Positions 1 through 11,373 are shown, counted from the first letter of the stretch. The stretch: 64,000 nucleotides of DNA from Sorghum bicolor (GCF_000003195.3 NC_012871.2:49220345-49284344); one strand, 5' to 3'. Notes: generated from the letters alone by a model not told the origin. Program-made: numbers and translations.

Positions 1-334
1 CTAAAGCCAGGGACGTACAAGCTTGCGGATGAAAAGGGGGCAATCTTCACCAACGCATGGAACATCGAACAGCTACGTCGATTCTACCCCTAGAATTTCA
101 AAGCTTCATGTTCCCATGTACATTCTGTACCAAGGCCTTATGAATGAATGCATGAATGAATAAGATCTTTCCCTCGAAGTGATTTACTTTTTCATGGGTC
201 AAAGCCTAGACGTTAGAAGGGAGTACCAACTATGACACATCATAGTCGATACCCCCTCGAGGGCTAGCAGGGGGATTCCCCCCCCCCCAAGCACCGAAAA
301 AACTAAGCAATTTTTTCGTCCCTACTTGGTAAAC
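1..334 (+). mobile_element. Ty3/gypsy pol 3' end and trailing region (fragment)
   Basis: Frame 1 is open from the first base to a TAG at 91-93 and ends in GAIFTNAWNIEQLRRFYP, the usual end of grass gypsy pol polyproteins after the integrase. The rest of the gene lies outside the window. After the stop comes noncoding sequence with a G run and a C run near 267-290. No clear polypurine tract abuts the LTR that starts at 335, so the fragment and that LTR may not be one original element. Confidence 0.7.
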
Positions 335-756
335 TGTTGACGGTCCTTAATGCTCATATTTAACCATCAACTAATCATGGAAAAGGATCCAAATGGAACC
401 AACACCTAGACTTAGGGTTATATCTGACAGAATTCCACGAGTTTTGGTGTTTGTCTATTTCTGCAGGGGGTTATCAGGAAATAAGTAAGAAAGGCCCACA
501 CGTCGGGTTTACATAGAGATATTAACGTGCTGCGCAATTTTCTACCATATAGAAGACTCCAGAAGCCACGGGACCGAAGCGGAGGCCGAGAGGACACAGG
601 GACAGGGCGCCCGCCCTCCTTTCCTGGGCGCCCGCCCTCAGCCAAAGTCCAATCAGGACTCTCTTTCGGGATATTGCTCCACCGACCTAAAGGATCAACA
701 ATAACCGTTCAATCAATGTCGGTTTGATCCAACGGCCTAGATTCACTTGAAGGGAC

Positions 757-762
757 TATAAA
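757..762 (+). promoter_or_regulatory. LTR TATA box
   Basis: TATAAA in the U3 region of the LTR. The related solo LTR has an equivalent TATATAA near 9465-9472 on the minus strand in a matching context (CTGGCCCCTGGAG downstream in both), which supports a shared core promoter. Confidence 0.55.
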
Positions 763-850
763 ACCAGACCCCCCTGGCCCCTGGAGATCATACCTCTTCT
801 ACAGAATCAAAGCTAGGGTTTCAATTCTTCATCCAAGTAGAGAGGATCCC

Positions 851-952
851 TCTAGTTCTTCTAGTTCTACCTCTAGTTCGTCTAGATCTAGTTCTAGTTC
901 ATCTAGTTCTAGTTCTAGTTCCTCTAGTTCTAGTTCTAGTTAGTTCTAGTTG
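851..952 (+). repeat. CTAGTT hexamer microsatellite in LTR
   Basis: Imperfect tandem repeat of CTAGTT with occasional CTC or TCG variants over about 100 bp. It lies just downstream of the TATA box, so it would be in the transcribed R/U5 leader. The related LTR at 8249-9892 has no such expansion. Confidence 0.85.
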
Positions 953-1621
953 TAATCTAGAAAATAGGGAGAGACAAGAGGAGAGCGAAGGAGGAGCCGG
1001 ATCTGTCAGATCTTCCTCAACATTATACTTTTGCAGCATCTGGTTCGTTCTTCATCGTTCTCCAGGTTCTTCAATTCATAATTCCTGAGTTCTCTAATTA
1101 CTTTTATTTACATTCAAGTTATTTATTGGATTCCCGCTTGCATCAAGTGCTCTAATCTTTGAAACATTAGAGTAGTAATTAATAGATTAGACGTGGTGTT
1201 TAGTCTTGCAATTACCTAGAATTGCACCCAATCCTGCGGATTGTTGTGGTAGCCTTAGGGTAGTGACAGCCCTAACGGTCGACGTATTCCACCTCGTTCG
1301 GATCGGTGTTTGTAGGACCGTAGTCGGAGCTTCCTAGCCCCCTTCTCATCTCTTTCCGTGGTTAGTGTTCTGATGTCCCGATATAGATAATCTTGAAGTA
1401 ATTCTTGATTCTTAGATCAACTAGAGAACTCTCAGGAAACTTCCTCTCTTCCCACCAAAAATAATTATATAGTTATCCTTGGGCGATCTTGGATCTTAAT
1501 TAGTACACTCATGTTCCCTGTGGAAAATCGATACTCTGGAATACTCCCGGGTGAAAGCTACATCGGTATCTGTGCGCTTGCGGATTTTTCTATTTGCGTT
1601 TAAAATACCCAACAAGCTTTC

Positions 1622-1639
1622 TGGCGCCGTTGCCGGGGA
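1622..1639 (+). other. Primer binding site, tRNA-Asp type
   Basis: TGGCGCCGTTGCCGGGGA is complementary to the 3' end of plant tRNA-Asp, a primer often used by Athila-type and related gypsy elements. It starts 8 bases after the LTR end. Confidence 0.75.
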
Positions 1640-3375
1640 ACGGTAGCTGTGCTAGTTTCGAACCAAGTCGTCCGTGTATCCTTTTTATTTTCTTTTTTTA
1701 CCACACTCACCATATCATTTTCACCATACCACATGGATTTCACTCTAAGCATTAATGAGCATGGAATTTATTTCATAGCCACTTCATTTACTCCATGCTC
1801 ATATGCAACATCTTCACAATCCATTGGTTTTTCCAACATCACCACATTCGAGATCTCCAACCCCCTCATCCTTTCTATTTATAAAAACTTTAAAAGGGCG
1901 GTTGTCGATGCATATGTCTATAATAAATTTTGCAGATCTCGTTGAGTTGATCTTGATATAGGTCAGCGTTGGAGGGGAAACCACTTCACTGACATAAATT
2001 GATGGTTTCCCAAGGACAAGCTTAGTGTCCTAAAACAAGCACTGATCAGATCATAACATGAGCTTTTAATTATTTGCAACATTACCTTGTGTGTTGAGCA
2101 TATTAGAATAATTGTAAAAATATTCCTTCGGGTATTCTTGTCACTAACCTTTTTAGGATTGGAGCAAGAAGATCGGATGAATGACAAGCACAAGGTATGA
2201 ACAACCAATCATCATACAACATTGAATTAAATTCATCCAAACTTGAATTTTGCAAAATTCAAGCTTGGGGGAGTACTTCACATAAAAATATCATTTGCCA
2301 TGTTGCTATGTTGGTTGTCCCTACCTTTGAGACATGCTTAATTTGTTAAATAGTAATCACACTACTTCATCTCCACTTGAGTAGATCTCTATAAAAGCCA
2401 TCACGCTACCTTTGTTTATCCTAGTAAGTGTTAGTTTGGAAGTAGTGTACATACTTCTATTGGTTTTTAAATTAAGCATGGTGCTTAGGTTAAACAGCCT
2501 TCCTTAATCTAATTAGACATGGAGTCTAGTTTGGTTATTGAACTAAAAACTGCTTGTGTAGACATTGGTATATTTTGTTGGACTAACCCCTGCAGGAAAA
2601 CTTTCATATCAACCTAGGAAGTCCTGAGACAAACTCACATTGGAGACAAAGAGAGAGGCACATGAAGTTTAACAATTTACACAAGGAAGGCATGCGCACA
2701 AGAGATGGTCTACGGAGGGTGCCACAAACATGATGCACAACCGCTAAGAAAGGAAAGCTTCCATAAGGTAATATTGTACCATCACTCTTTAAGAAAGGTA
2801 ACATCTTAAGGTACTTGATTATCACTTTTATAAGCTTCTCCTTGGTTCTGGCGTTCACATGAATAAAAGAGACAAACATGTATGATTTGCAACTCTAGAT
2901 TAACCAACACAATCGATTCAACATGTTTAGTCCTTCCACCTTTGTGATCCCACACTCCTAATCATATGAACTAAAATGTTGCACATTCAATCTCTGGAAG
3001 ATATAAACAAAACATAAGTATAGATAGATTATCTTTCCATTAGGTTGAGTGATCTGATCTGACGAATGTTTTAAATGCTACACTCATGATCTTATTATCC
3101 ATCAACTTTGTCTTGCTCACTATGCTTAAGGTTAGAGAAGAAAAAAATACACTTTTGGTTCTGTTGGTGTTTTCCACCAACAGGGCCCATGCACTTGATC
3201 TCTGCCTTGTCTCTATGAGTAGGTACACTTCGAGCAAAATATGAAGGAGTTTTACAACTCCCAGACTCCACCAAGTGAAGAACTTAGATCTACGAGCACA
3301 AACACACTGGAGAGACTGGACACTCAGGCAATCACTGCCCTGAGATGCTTGAGGACATAACTACTGGAGTAACCC
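1640..3375 (+). mobile_element. Noncoding leader and remains of a gypsy internal region
   Basis: AT-rich sequence after the primer site with no gag-like reading frame. Contains a purine-rich CTTGGGGGAG block near 2264-2273, similar to motifs in grass Athila-like elements. No host gene is seen here. Confidence 0.45.
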
Positions 3376-4510
3376 GTGGAAGTAATTACTGACCTTCTGC
3401 CGGTTAAGAGATACAATCCAGGACGCCCCATCATCCCGATCTCCATCGGCATGGTGGACTTCCCAGAAGCACTCTGCGACTTTGGCTCCAGCGTCAACAT
3501 TATGCCCAGGGTACTCTATGAAAAATTCTTTACACATCCTTTATTAGAAACAGCCATGTGTTTGCAGCTTGCAGATCGTATGCTAAGTTTCCCAAAGGGA
3601 ATATTGAATAACCTCTACGTCCGAGTTGGTACCTTATACGCTCCAGCAGACTTCGTGGTGATAGAGACTGGTACTGATGAGAGGGCACCCATCATCCTAG
3701 GGAGGCCATTCCTGAACACCTCAGGAGCTGTCATCTACACTAGTGCTGCCAAGATCAATTTCTACATCAAGGAGAGGAAGGAGACGTTTTCCTTCAAGAA
3801 CAAGACTACACAAATCCCAGAGCAATCCCGACATGAACCAAGGAAGAGGACCAACATGAAGAACGGGAACAAGCAAATGTGTACCGAGTCAGCTAAGATG
3901 GTCACTGCAGCTCAAGGAGGTCAAGATCGTCAACTCAAGTCACCTTTCATGATCAAGAAGGACGACCCTAGTGTCCCAAGCATGGAGTGCACAATCAACG
4001 GATATTCTTTTCAGAAGACACTCTACGACACCGGATCTAACGTCAACATAATGGCCGCAGTCACTTATCAGCTCCTGCATGGAACCATGTCCCTACAACC
4101 AACATACATTCAGCTCCAGATGGCAGATCAGACATTCTGAAAGATTGAAGGTTATTGACATGGGAGAAGACGAGCACGATCCACCCATCATCCTTGGAAG
4201 ACCGTTCCTCAGTACCGTTAAAGCAATCATCTACATTGGAACTGGAGAAGTTCACATGCACTTCCCCTCTAACAAGGTACACCGCTATTTTACTGACCTT
4301 AATTATATAGTTGAAGACTCTAAGCAGGTCAGGACAAGAAGACGACGACGCAACCGCAACCAGAGGAGGCAAATCATCAAGGACGGATGGGTAGACTATG
4401 AAGGAGAAGTTGTAAGGTCTGAAGACATAAAGCTTGAACAGAACTGTCCTGAGGAGACCGTAGCACCGAGTCAGGTGTGGAGAGAGAAGATAGTTATACA
4501 CGAAGACTAG
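3376..4510 (+). pseudogene. Gypsy aspartic protease region, two retropepsin modules
   Basis: The first module (about codons 20-140 of the frame opening at 3376) has the flap-type core CDFGSSVNIMPRVLYEK and the closing motif PIILGRPFL. After a polar linker rich in K, Q and R, a second module begins with LYDTGSNVNIM and closes, in another frame from about 4160, with PIILGRPFLSTVKAI. A stop at 4138-4140 and a frame change break the second copy. The frame then ends in a basic tail with RTRRRRRNRNQRR at 4510. These are the fold marks of retroviral-type proteases of Ty3/gypsy elements, which mature Gag-Pol. The first catalytic triad reads D-F-G rather than DTG or DSG. No reverse transcriptase follows, so this is a truncated or nonautonomous element. 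Confidence 0.7.
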
Positions 4511-4710
4511 GCACCGCCGGAACCACCGACTACGCCATCCACCGAATCCCAGGACGATTGAGAAAACGGAGAGTCTCGTTCGGAGGACATAAAAACACCG
4601 AACGCCTTGCCAAGAGGTAAACTTGGTAGTTATCCTTTTCCTTTCAATTATTTAAAATAGTTTGCTTAGTTAATCAGGTTCATGCTATCTTGAAAAGAAA
4701 ATAAAAATGT

Positions 4711-5533
4711 TAAAAATAGTAAGCCCCATAGAAGGTCTATAGAGACTGTCCACCGCCATTTCAAAGAGGTGTTGTATGCAATTGGTGAACTTAGGCAAAA
4801 CATGATTAGACCTCCATCCAATGACACACCCCTTAAGGTTAGCAACAGCCCAAGGTGGTATCCTTATTTGAAGCACCTCCCCACACAAAATGTGCTTGCT
4901 GTAGTTATTTTGACTTGAAATTCACCTATGTATTGGCTGCCTAGGAGGGATCAGCACATGATGCAACCATTCTAGTTGATGCACTAGAGAGACATGATAG
5001 GTTAAGGGTTGCACCAGGTAACTAAGTCAATTAGTTACATTCTTAAAACATGTAATTAGATACACATGAACCTAATGCATGTCCATTGTTCTTTTAGGCA
5101 AGTTCTACTTAGTTGATGTTGGTATGCATGTCAGCCAGGGTTTCTTCCTCCTTATCGAGGGCTAGGTACCATCTCAAAGAATTTGGTCCTAGGAACAACC
5201 CAACGAACTATAAGGAATTATTTAGTTTGAGACACTCTAGCTTGAGAGTGATTGTTGAACGTGCCTGCTTTGAAGAATCGTTTTGGCATGATTGACAACA
5301 AACCCTTTCATCCCTGTAAGACACAAGTGAAGTTAGTACTTGCTTGTTATATATTGCATAATTGGATCCTTGCTCATGGGGTTGATGAAGTAGTTCCTGG
5401 TGAGTTCTCTTGGGTGCCAAATAATAACCCCCCTCTGCCCCATATCCATATGGATGACAATGCTGCTGGGGCTCTTAAAAGGGATGAATGGGCTACCCAC
5501 ATGTGGGTTAATAAGGGTTCCTCTCACATCTAG
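4711..5533 (+). pseudogene. PIF/Harbinger transposase, broken
   Basis: Reading across frames gives typical pieces of plant Harbinger (DDE_Tnp_4) transposase: ETVHRHFKEVLYAIGEL near 4740, TQNVLAV near 4880, HDATILVDALERHD near 4960, then after a probable intron (GTAACT near 5019 to TTTTAG near 5098) GKFYLVD and YHLKEFGPRNNPTNYKELF, and finally NRFGMIDNKPFHPCKTQVK to a stop at 5531-5533. The part with the first catalytic Asp (usually in a GALDGTH-like motif) is missing between PYLK and TQNVLAV, and several frameshifts occur. The product would cut and paste the element in intact relatives; this copy cannot be active. Confidence 0.75.
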
Positions 5534-6197
5534 AACTGTGTGTTGTAAGCTTTGCTCATTTATCTTGTAACAACATAAGCTGTGTTGATTCTATATTTTA
5601 TAAGTATGCTGAGACTATGGACATATGCTATGATGACTCTTGATTTCTTGAGATACTACACAGCATCTGAGACTACAGATATATGTTGTGATGACTCTTG
5701 ATTTCTTAAGATACTGCACTGCATCTGAGGCTTTGGACATATACAATGATGATTTTTTATTTGTCTATTAACTGGCCTATGATGAATTTTTAGCAATGAA
5801 GTAGGTGGCTATTGTCTTATTTTGTTAGATCCAAATGTCATATTTATGCTCTCATTTGTGTTCTTCAAGTATTTCATGGCACTCATCTGGTCTGCAGGAA
5901 TCATCCACAGTTTATGCAACATTTGGGTTATTTTCAATTTGATGGCAAACTGTGGATGAGCTAGCAGATTTCATGACTGCTATGTCTTTGTTTTCTAAGA
6001 AAGTTTCCTTATGATTTTGATAGCAGCCACCAATGAAAGTTTTAATTCAATGTCTGAGGCCAACTAAACTAAATAAACTGAGGCAAGTAGGCATGTGCTA
6101 TGATGATTTGTGTTGTTATTTAATATGAACTGAGGCAAATAGGCATGTACTATGATGATTTCTTATTCTAAGTGGGGTCTGGCACTGCAACTAGGCC
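5534..6197 (+). mobile_element. Harbinger inter-ORF region with 58-bp tandem repeats
   Basis: AT-rich spacer between the two Harbinger ORFs. From about 5611 to 5760 there are 2.6 imperfect copies of a 58-bp unit starting GAGACTATGGACATATG, at 5611, 5669 and 5727. No gene seen. Confidence 0.65.
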
Positions 6198-7252
6198 ATG
6201 GCTGAGGGGGGTATGCCTGCTGATCACCTTGTGTTTTCTGGAGTTGAGCTGGGTGAAGACACAAATGCTGCTGGGGGCCTTGGTGATGGGGAGCTTGTTG
6301 CTAGGGATGTTGGTGCTGGGTTCACAACAACAGCACAGGTTCTAGCTCAGTAGAGGCCTAATTTGAGGTGGACTGACTCTATGTCTAGGTTTGTGCTGCG
6401 TCGCATGTGCCAGCTCATAACCACTAGAGTTAGGACTAATAAGGGTTTTAAAGAAGTTCACCTTAATTAGGTTGCCAAGGCCCTGCATGAGTTCAATGGC
6501 ATGAGGTCACTGGTACCAGGTATACAACCACCTGAGAAAGTGGAGGCAGAGGTGGGTGAGACTAGCCAAATTGAGAGAGCTAAGTGGTGCTCTATGGGAT
6601 GAGGATGCATGCATGATTGTGCTAGAAGAGGAGCACTACAATGGGCATACCCAAGTAAGCAATGTGACCAAATAGTGTACACTTCTTTCTACAAATTTAT
6701 AGCAATGATAACTAACACTTATCATTGTTTGTGTAGGCACACCCTAGAGATGCTGAGCTCCTAAACAAAACCATCCAACACTACAAGCTGATGATGATCA
6801 TCTTTGGAAATGGTCAGGCAACTGGTAAGTATGCCATAGGATCCAATGAGGCACTTGGCACTCCATCTGACTTTGCTGAGAGCTCCCTCAAGCCTGACCC
6901 AACAGAGCTTGCTAGTGGGAAGACTAACACAGTTGATGCTACAAAATCTGAGGGAGTTGTTGGCAACAAGAGGAAGAGATCCTTGCTTGCTGATGAGGAT
7001 GTGGTGGTGTTCACTAGAATGGCAGATGCTGTGAGAGATGTTGCAGATGCAATTCGATCTACTAAGGTTGAGGATTCTCATCCTGAGTTGTATGCAGCGG
7101 TGATGTATGTGCCAGGCTTCACAGACAAAGCACTGATGTGTGCTTATGGTCACGTGTTGGACAACAAGGCCCTAGGCACAGCTTTTGTCATGGTTGACTC
7201 CCACCATGTGTTGTGGCTGAGGACTTTCTTGGCCAAGCACTACTATGTTTGA
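6198..7252 (+). pseudogene. Harbinger-associated Myb/SANT-like protein, broken
   Basis: ATG at 6198. The first exon reads a SANT-like block, WTDSMSRFVLRRMCQLI then RTNKGFKEVHLN, with in-frame stops near 6351 and 6465 and a frameshift near 6515, then ELSGALWDEDACMIVLEEE to a splice donor at 6655. An intron (6655-6737) is followed by a clean second exon 6738-7252 with FGNGQATGKYAIGSNEALG, a basic NKRKRS patch and a terminal TAFVMVDSHHVLWLRTFLA block. In PIF/Harbinger elements this second protein helps bring the transposase to DNA and into the nucleus. The first exon is dead; the second is unusually well kept (153 codons open). Confidence 0.7.
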
Positions 7253-8180
7253 GGTGCTGGCAAGCTGGTAGTTGATCCTTTTGTGCAGTGCTTGCCCCTC
7301 TTGAGGTGACTGCTTGATGGGGTGCAGTGGTGGTTTCCTTTGTGCATAGCTTACTGCAGTTGGTGGTTGTGTAGTGGGCTGACCTACTCTTTTGTGCAGT
7401 TGATCTGAACCTGCATTCTTCCTACTAACACTAACTTATAGTTAGTGTCTTACATATTCTAGTGTAAACCTGCCCTTCCATCCTAGATCAACCAAGTTGG
7501 TGGATGTATTTGATGAGAAACCAGGTGGTTCTGAACATGATCTGAGCATGTGGCTATGCATCAGATTTGAAACTTCTATTCTACTTAGGAATTAATCTGA
7601 GCACATGCCTGGTCTTGCTTATGATGTTTTTATTATTTAGTCTGAGCACATGCCTAATCTTGCCTATGATGTTTTATTATTTGGTCTGAGCACATGCCTA
7701 GTCTTGCCTGTGATGTTTTATTATTTGAACTGAGCACTTGTCTAGTATTGCCTGTGATATTCTCAATGTTCTGAGCACATGCTTAGTATTGGCTATGATG
7801 TTTTTTCTAATAACTGAGCCAAATTTTAGTTGTAATGAAAGTTATAATAATTGTAGTTATGACTGTATTGTTAGTCTTAGCTTGTAAGTATGTTATGTCA
7901 AGGCTTTGATACTCCAACTCAACTAGGGGTGGTAATGTTACCACTACATGCAGCAAGTTACTAGAACATTCATATATGCAGCAACCAAACATTGTCTTTT
8001 GCATCTGGGATTTGAATGTTGTAGCACATGCATCCAACCAAACACTATCTCAACTTAGCTTGGATAGGTTTATGCAGCTAACCAAACAACCCTCCCTTGC
8101 ATGCTTTGAGCCTGCCCAAAGCTGGCCAGCTGGCTGGCCGGTGTAAACCTGGTTCCCCTGAGAAGAGAACCAAATAGGCC
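7253..8180 (+). mobile_element. Harbinger 3' region with 44-bp tandem repeats
   Basis: No gene. Five imperfect tandem copies of a 41-45 bp unit beginning TCTGAGCACATGCC start near 7596, 7641, 7685, 7729 and 7770. The terminal inverted repeat lies at 8168-8180. Confidence 0.7.
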
Positions 8181-8248
8181 CTTAAGATGGTGATTGGTTG
8201 CACGCACAAGGTGATCCAAAGGGCCATTCTGCTCCTTTTCGTGCACCT

Positions 8249-9892
8249 TGTTGGGTATTCTTAACGTCACTACCAAAAGTAGACTTAGTTTTCTAATTCT
8301 GATAACGGCGCCAAAAATGCCAAACCTATCCCTCATGCCACTTAAGCCAAGTTGTCATCCCCAGCATGACATGAGAGACGCGGTATTGAAATATGCAATT
8401 GCTCTTCTAAATAAATAATAAATGAGATCTACAAGCGCACAGATTAATACCGATTTTAACCGGGAAGTATTCCAGGTATCGTTATTTATATTTTTACCAC
8501 TGGGAAGGGATTGCTAAACATCAATGTTGATTATGGAATGGAATATAGGATTGAGTATCTATCATTGCATGTATAATTGAGAGCATTTATCTATCTCTTT
8601 CATATAGGGATAAGTGTCACATAAAAGATAGATAAAGTATGAATGGTGACAAAGATAATTAATCTGATCAACATAACTAGCCACATATAATAATGATAAG
8701 CACCTCAACAGATATTCTAGTAAGTCATTAGCATAGAATTAGGATGAACTACAAGAATATTTCCTAAGTTATTCTTAACTATAAAGTCTAGCATATCATA
8801 GTTAGTGCAATTATACTTGGCAATCATTGCGAGACAGGACTACGCCCATGCATAGTGATATTATCAAGGAAGATGAGAAACATAGCAATCACTCCCGTGT
8901 AATAATGTTGCTCTGCCTGCCCTATACACGAGAGGGAGACTATATAAGAATCAATGGAACTGTCACCACCACGAACTACCCCGCGATCCGGCATATAGGG
9001 TACAATCGCAGATAAATACGGTATAGGCACCACGCCTACACAATACTTATCATTTACCCACTGTACACATGGATAAACGCTATACGATCCTAAACATGTA
9101 TATAATTCCAATCTAACTAAGTCAGGCATATAACTATGATAAACTAAGAACAATATAATTGCAAATATAAACAAGTAGAGCAAAGTCATAATCAATATAT
9201 TGAAGTAGAACAAAGTCATATTCATAATATTGAAGAACAATGATGAACAAATGAAGAACAGTAGAGGAATTACCAAGAATCCTCTTGACAGATCCGGAAA
9301 CCAATCGAAGATTGACTCCTTTTAGTTCTAATCCTATGTAGCTATGCTAAACTAGAGATCTATTGATGTGGTGGCTCTAGGGCTTGATCAGAGGCTTCTT
9401 CTCCCGAGATAGATAAATGAATTAGGGTTTTAGATGTCCTCTCCTCCAGGGGCCAGAGGGTCTGCTTATATAGTCCTTCCAAATGAATATGGGCCGTTGG
9501 ATCAAACCGACATTAATCGTACGGTTTTCCTTAATCCTTTAGGTCGGTGGAGCATGATCCGTGAAGTTGAATCTGATTGGCCCCGTGGCTAGGGCGGGCG
9601 CCTAAGGGGGGAGGGCGGGCGCCCTGCCCCCGAGCCCGTCCGGTCTCCCGTTCGTTTCCGTGGCTTCTGGACTCTTCTAGATGTAGGATAATTGCGCGGC
9701 ACGTTAATATCTCTATGTAAACCCGACGTGTGGGCCTTTCCTCCATATTTCCTAATAACCCCCTGCAGAAATAGACAAATACCAAAACTCGTGGAATTCT
9801 GTCAGATAAAACCCTAAGTCTGGATGTCAGTTGCATTTGGATCCTTTTTTATTTATTTGATAATTAAATTTGATATTTAAGGACCGTCAACA
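8249..9892 (-). mobile_element. Solo LTR of a gypsy-type element
   Basis: On the minus strand it starts TGTTGACGGTCC (ending at 9892) and finishes GAATACCCAACA (at 8249). It is flanked on both sides by the 5-bp duplication CACCT (8244-8248 and 9893-9897), so it is a complete solo LTR of 1,644 bp, formed by LTR-LTR recombination. It is related to the LTR at 335-1614 but about 360 bp longer, including a stretch near its 3' end that holds a sequence like a tRNA-Asp primer site (8301-8313). Confidence 0.88.
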
Positions 9893-9897
9893 CACCT

Positions 9898-10218
9898 GAG
9901 GCTGTTTGGTTCACCCACGTGCATCATTTGCCTCCACCCGTCCATTCACTTGAGTCCCTCCGTCCTAGCCCCCCTGGTACATAAAATTTGAGCTTCCCTT
10001 GCGAGCCAGGATGACTCGATGCATGCGCGTACAAGGATCCACATATCACGCTCCTGGTACTTTAATGCTACATGCATCCAAACAAAACTTCTTTCCATAC
10101 AGGAGCGGTAGCAAGAACAACCAAACACAATGATCTATACGAGACCAACCTGCTAATTTGGGCCTGTACTGTCCGACCATCCCAGCTCGTTGCATGTAAT
10201 GTAATCAATCACCTCCTA
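9898..10218. other. Intergenic sequence
   Basis: No gene seen. It continues the sequence that was split by the solo LTR. GCTGTTTGGTTCACCC near 9902 and AACCAAACAC near 10120 look like weak inverted ends of a small Tourist-like MITE, but no convincing target duplication was found. Confidence 0.35.
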
Positions 10219-11168
10219 GGCCTTGTTTAGATCAAAATCTTCATGGATTTTAACATTGCAGTACTTTCGTTTTTATTTAACAAATATTATCCAATCATAG
10301 AGTAACTAGGCTTAAAAGATTCGTATCGCGATTTACAGACAAATTGTGCAATTAGTTTTTGTTTTCATCTATATTTAATGCTCCATGCATGTGTCACAAG
10401 ATTTGATGTGACACGAAATCTTGAAAAGTTTTTGGTTTTGGAGGTGAACTTAAATATAGATGAAAACAAAAACTAATTACACAGTTTACTTATAATTTGC
10501 GAGATGAATCTTATGAGCCTAGTTACTCCATGATTGGACAATGTTTGTCAAATACAAACGAAATTGCTATAAATTTTTGGCAGCTAAGAGCATCTCCAAG
10601 GGACTTTGCAAATAAATTTTGCATTTGAAGTTGTTTGCAAAGTCACAAACTCATTTGCAAAGTCTAAAAATAGTCTAACTCCAAGGAACTTTGCATTTAG
10701 ACTTGGTAAACCCAAAGTATGGATCCCACCCTTAAAATTTTTTCACCGATCGCGCTCGCGTATTTTTTTTCCTTCGCGCCACCGCCAAGGCCAGGTCGCC
10801 CAGCCCAGGTCTTCGCGCCAGTCGCCGTCCAGCCCAGGCCGCGTTCGTCGCCGTCGTCGTTCGCGTCAGTTCGGCTCCGTCCACCTCCGTCAGGGCGGGC
10901 GGGCGCGGCAGGGAGGGCGGACGAGCGTAGAGAAATCGCGCGGGGTAGGGGGCCGGGGAGACGGAGTCCGATGTGAAAGGTCGAAATTGTAGATGCAAAG
11001 TGGTGGGAAGGTTTGCATATATGCAAAGCCTGAACCTCTATTTGCAAAGTTAACCAAATTGCAAACCTTATTTGCAAAACCATTGGAGGGGTATTTTTTA
11101 CTATTTTCACAAATAGAGTAATGCAAAGTTTGTTTGCAAAGCCCTTGGAGATGCTCTAAACAAGGTCT
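10219..11168. mobile_element. GGCCTTGTTTAG-type MITE carrying a nested insertion
   Basis: Begins GGCCTTGTTTAG and ends CTAAACAAGGTC. The left 370 bp is itself nearly palindromic, with CCAATCATAGAGTAACTAGG mirrored by CCTAGTTACTCCATGATTGG. Related copies are at 32877, 33372, 33718 and 48254. The right tail is split by the element at 10588-11156. Confidence 0.75.
10588..11156. mobile_element. Tourist-like element with GC-rich core
   Basis: Starts GAGCATCTCCAAGGGACTTTGCA and ends with its inverted counterpart, GCCCTTGGAGATGCTC. TAA is duplicated at 10585-10587 and 11157-11159, the 3-bp target typical of PIF/Tourist elements. The outer parts are AT-rich, but 10740-10980 is very GC-rich and gives overlapping open frames on both strands, none of which resembles a protein I know. 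Confidence 0.78.
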
Positions 11169-11373
11169 AAAACTTTGCACAAGTCTATGGTTTGTTCTTT
11201 AAAACCTCACCGTTGATTCTCGAGCACGGAGAATGTTCGTGACCATCTTCCCGCCACGTGGCGGTGGCGCTGCCCGTCCTCTTCCTTCCACGCTCTCCTC
11301 GAGCGGTTCGGTTCGACTGGAGCATTTTCCTCCTGACAGCTGACACTGACAAGCGGGTCCGGACTCGCGCTCA

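Larger units (their letters stand above)
335..1614 (+). mobile_element. LTR of a gypsy-type element
   Basis: Starts TGTTGACGGTCC and ends CCCAACA, followed 8 bases later by a tRNA-Asp-type primer site. A TATA box lies at 757-762. The ends and several inner blocks match, in reverse complement, the solo LTR at 8249-9892, which proves the boundaries. Internal-type sequence is present on both sides, so this LTR is not a simple solo copy. Confidence 0.8.
4700..8180 (+). mobile_element. Decayed PIF/Harbinger DNA transposon
   Basis: Carries the two gene types of plant PIF/Harbinger elements: a DDE transposase (4711-5533) and a Myb/SANT-like protein (6198-7252), both broken. The right end reads ACCAAATAGGCCC at 8168-8180, the inverted form of the GGGCC-TTTGGT terminal repeat of grass PIF/Tourist elements, followed by TTA, the target triplet used by this superfamily. 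I cannot find the left terminus; it appears lost where the element meets the gypsy remains near 4690-4710. Confidence 0.7.

Noticed and set aside
10606..11180. Six overlapping open frames on both strands
   Set aside because: They come from the GC-rich core of a Tourist-like element, have biased Arg/Pro/Ala composition and match no family I know.
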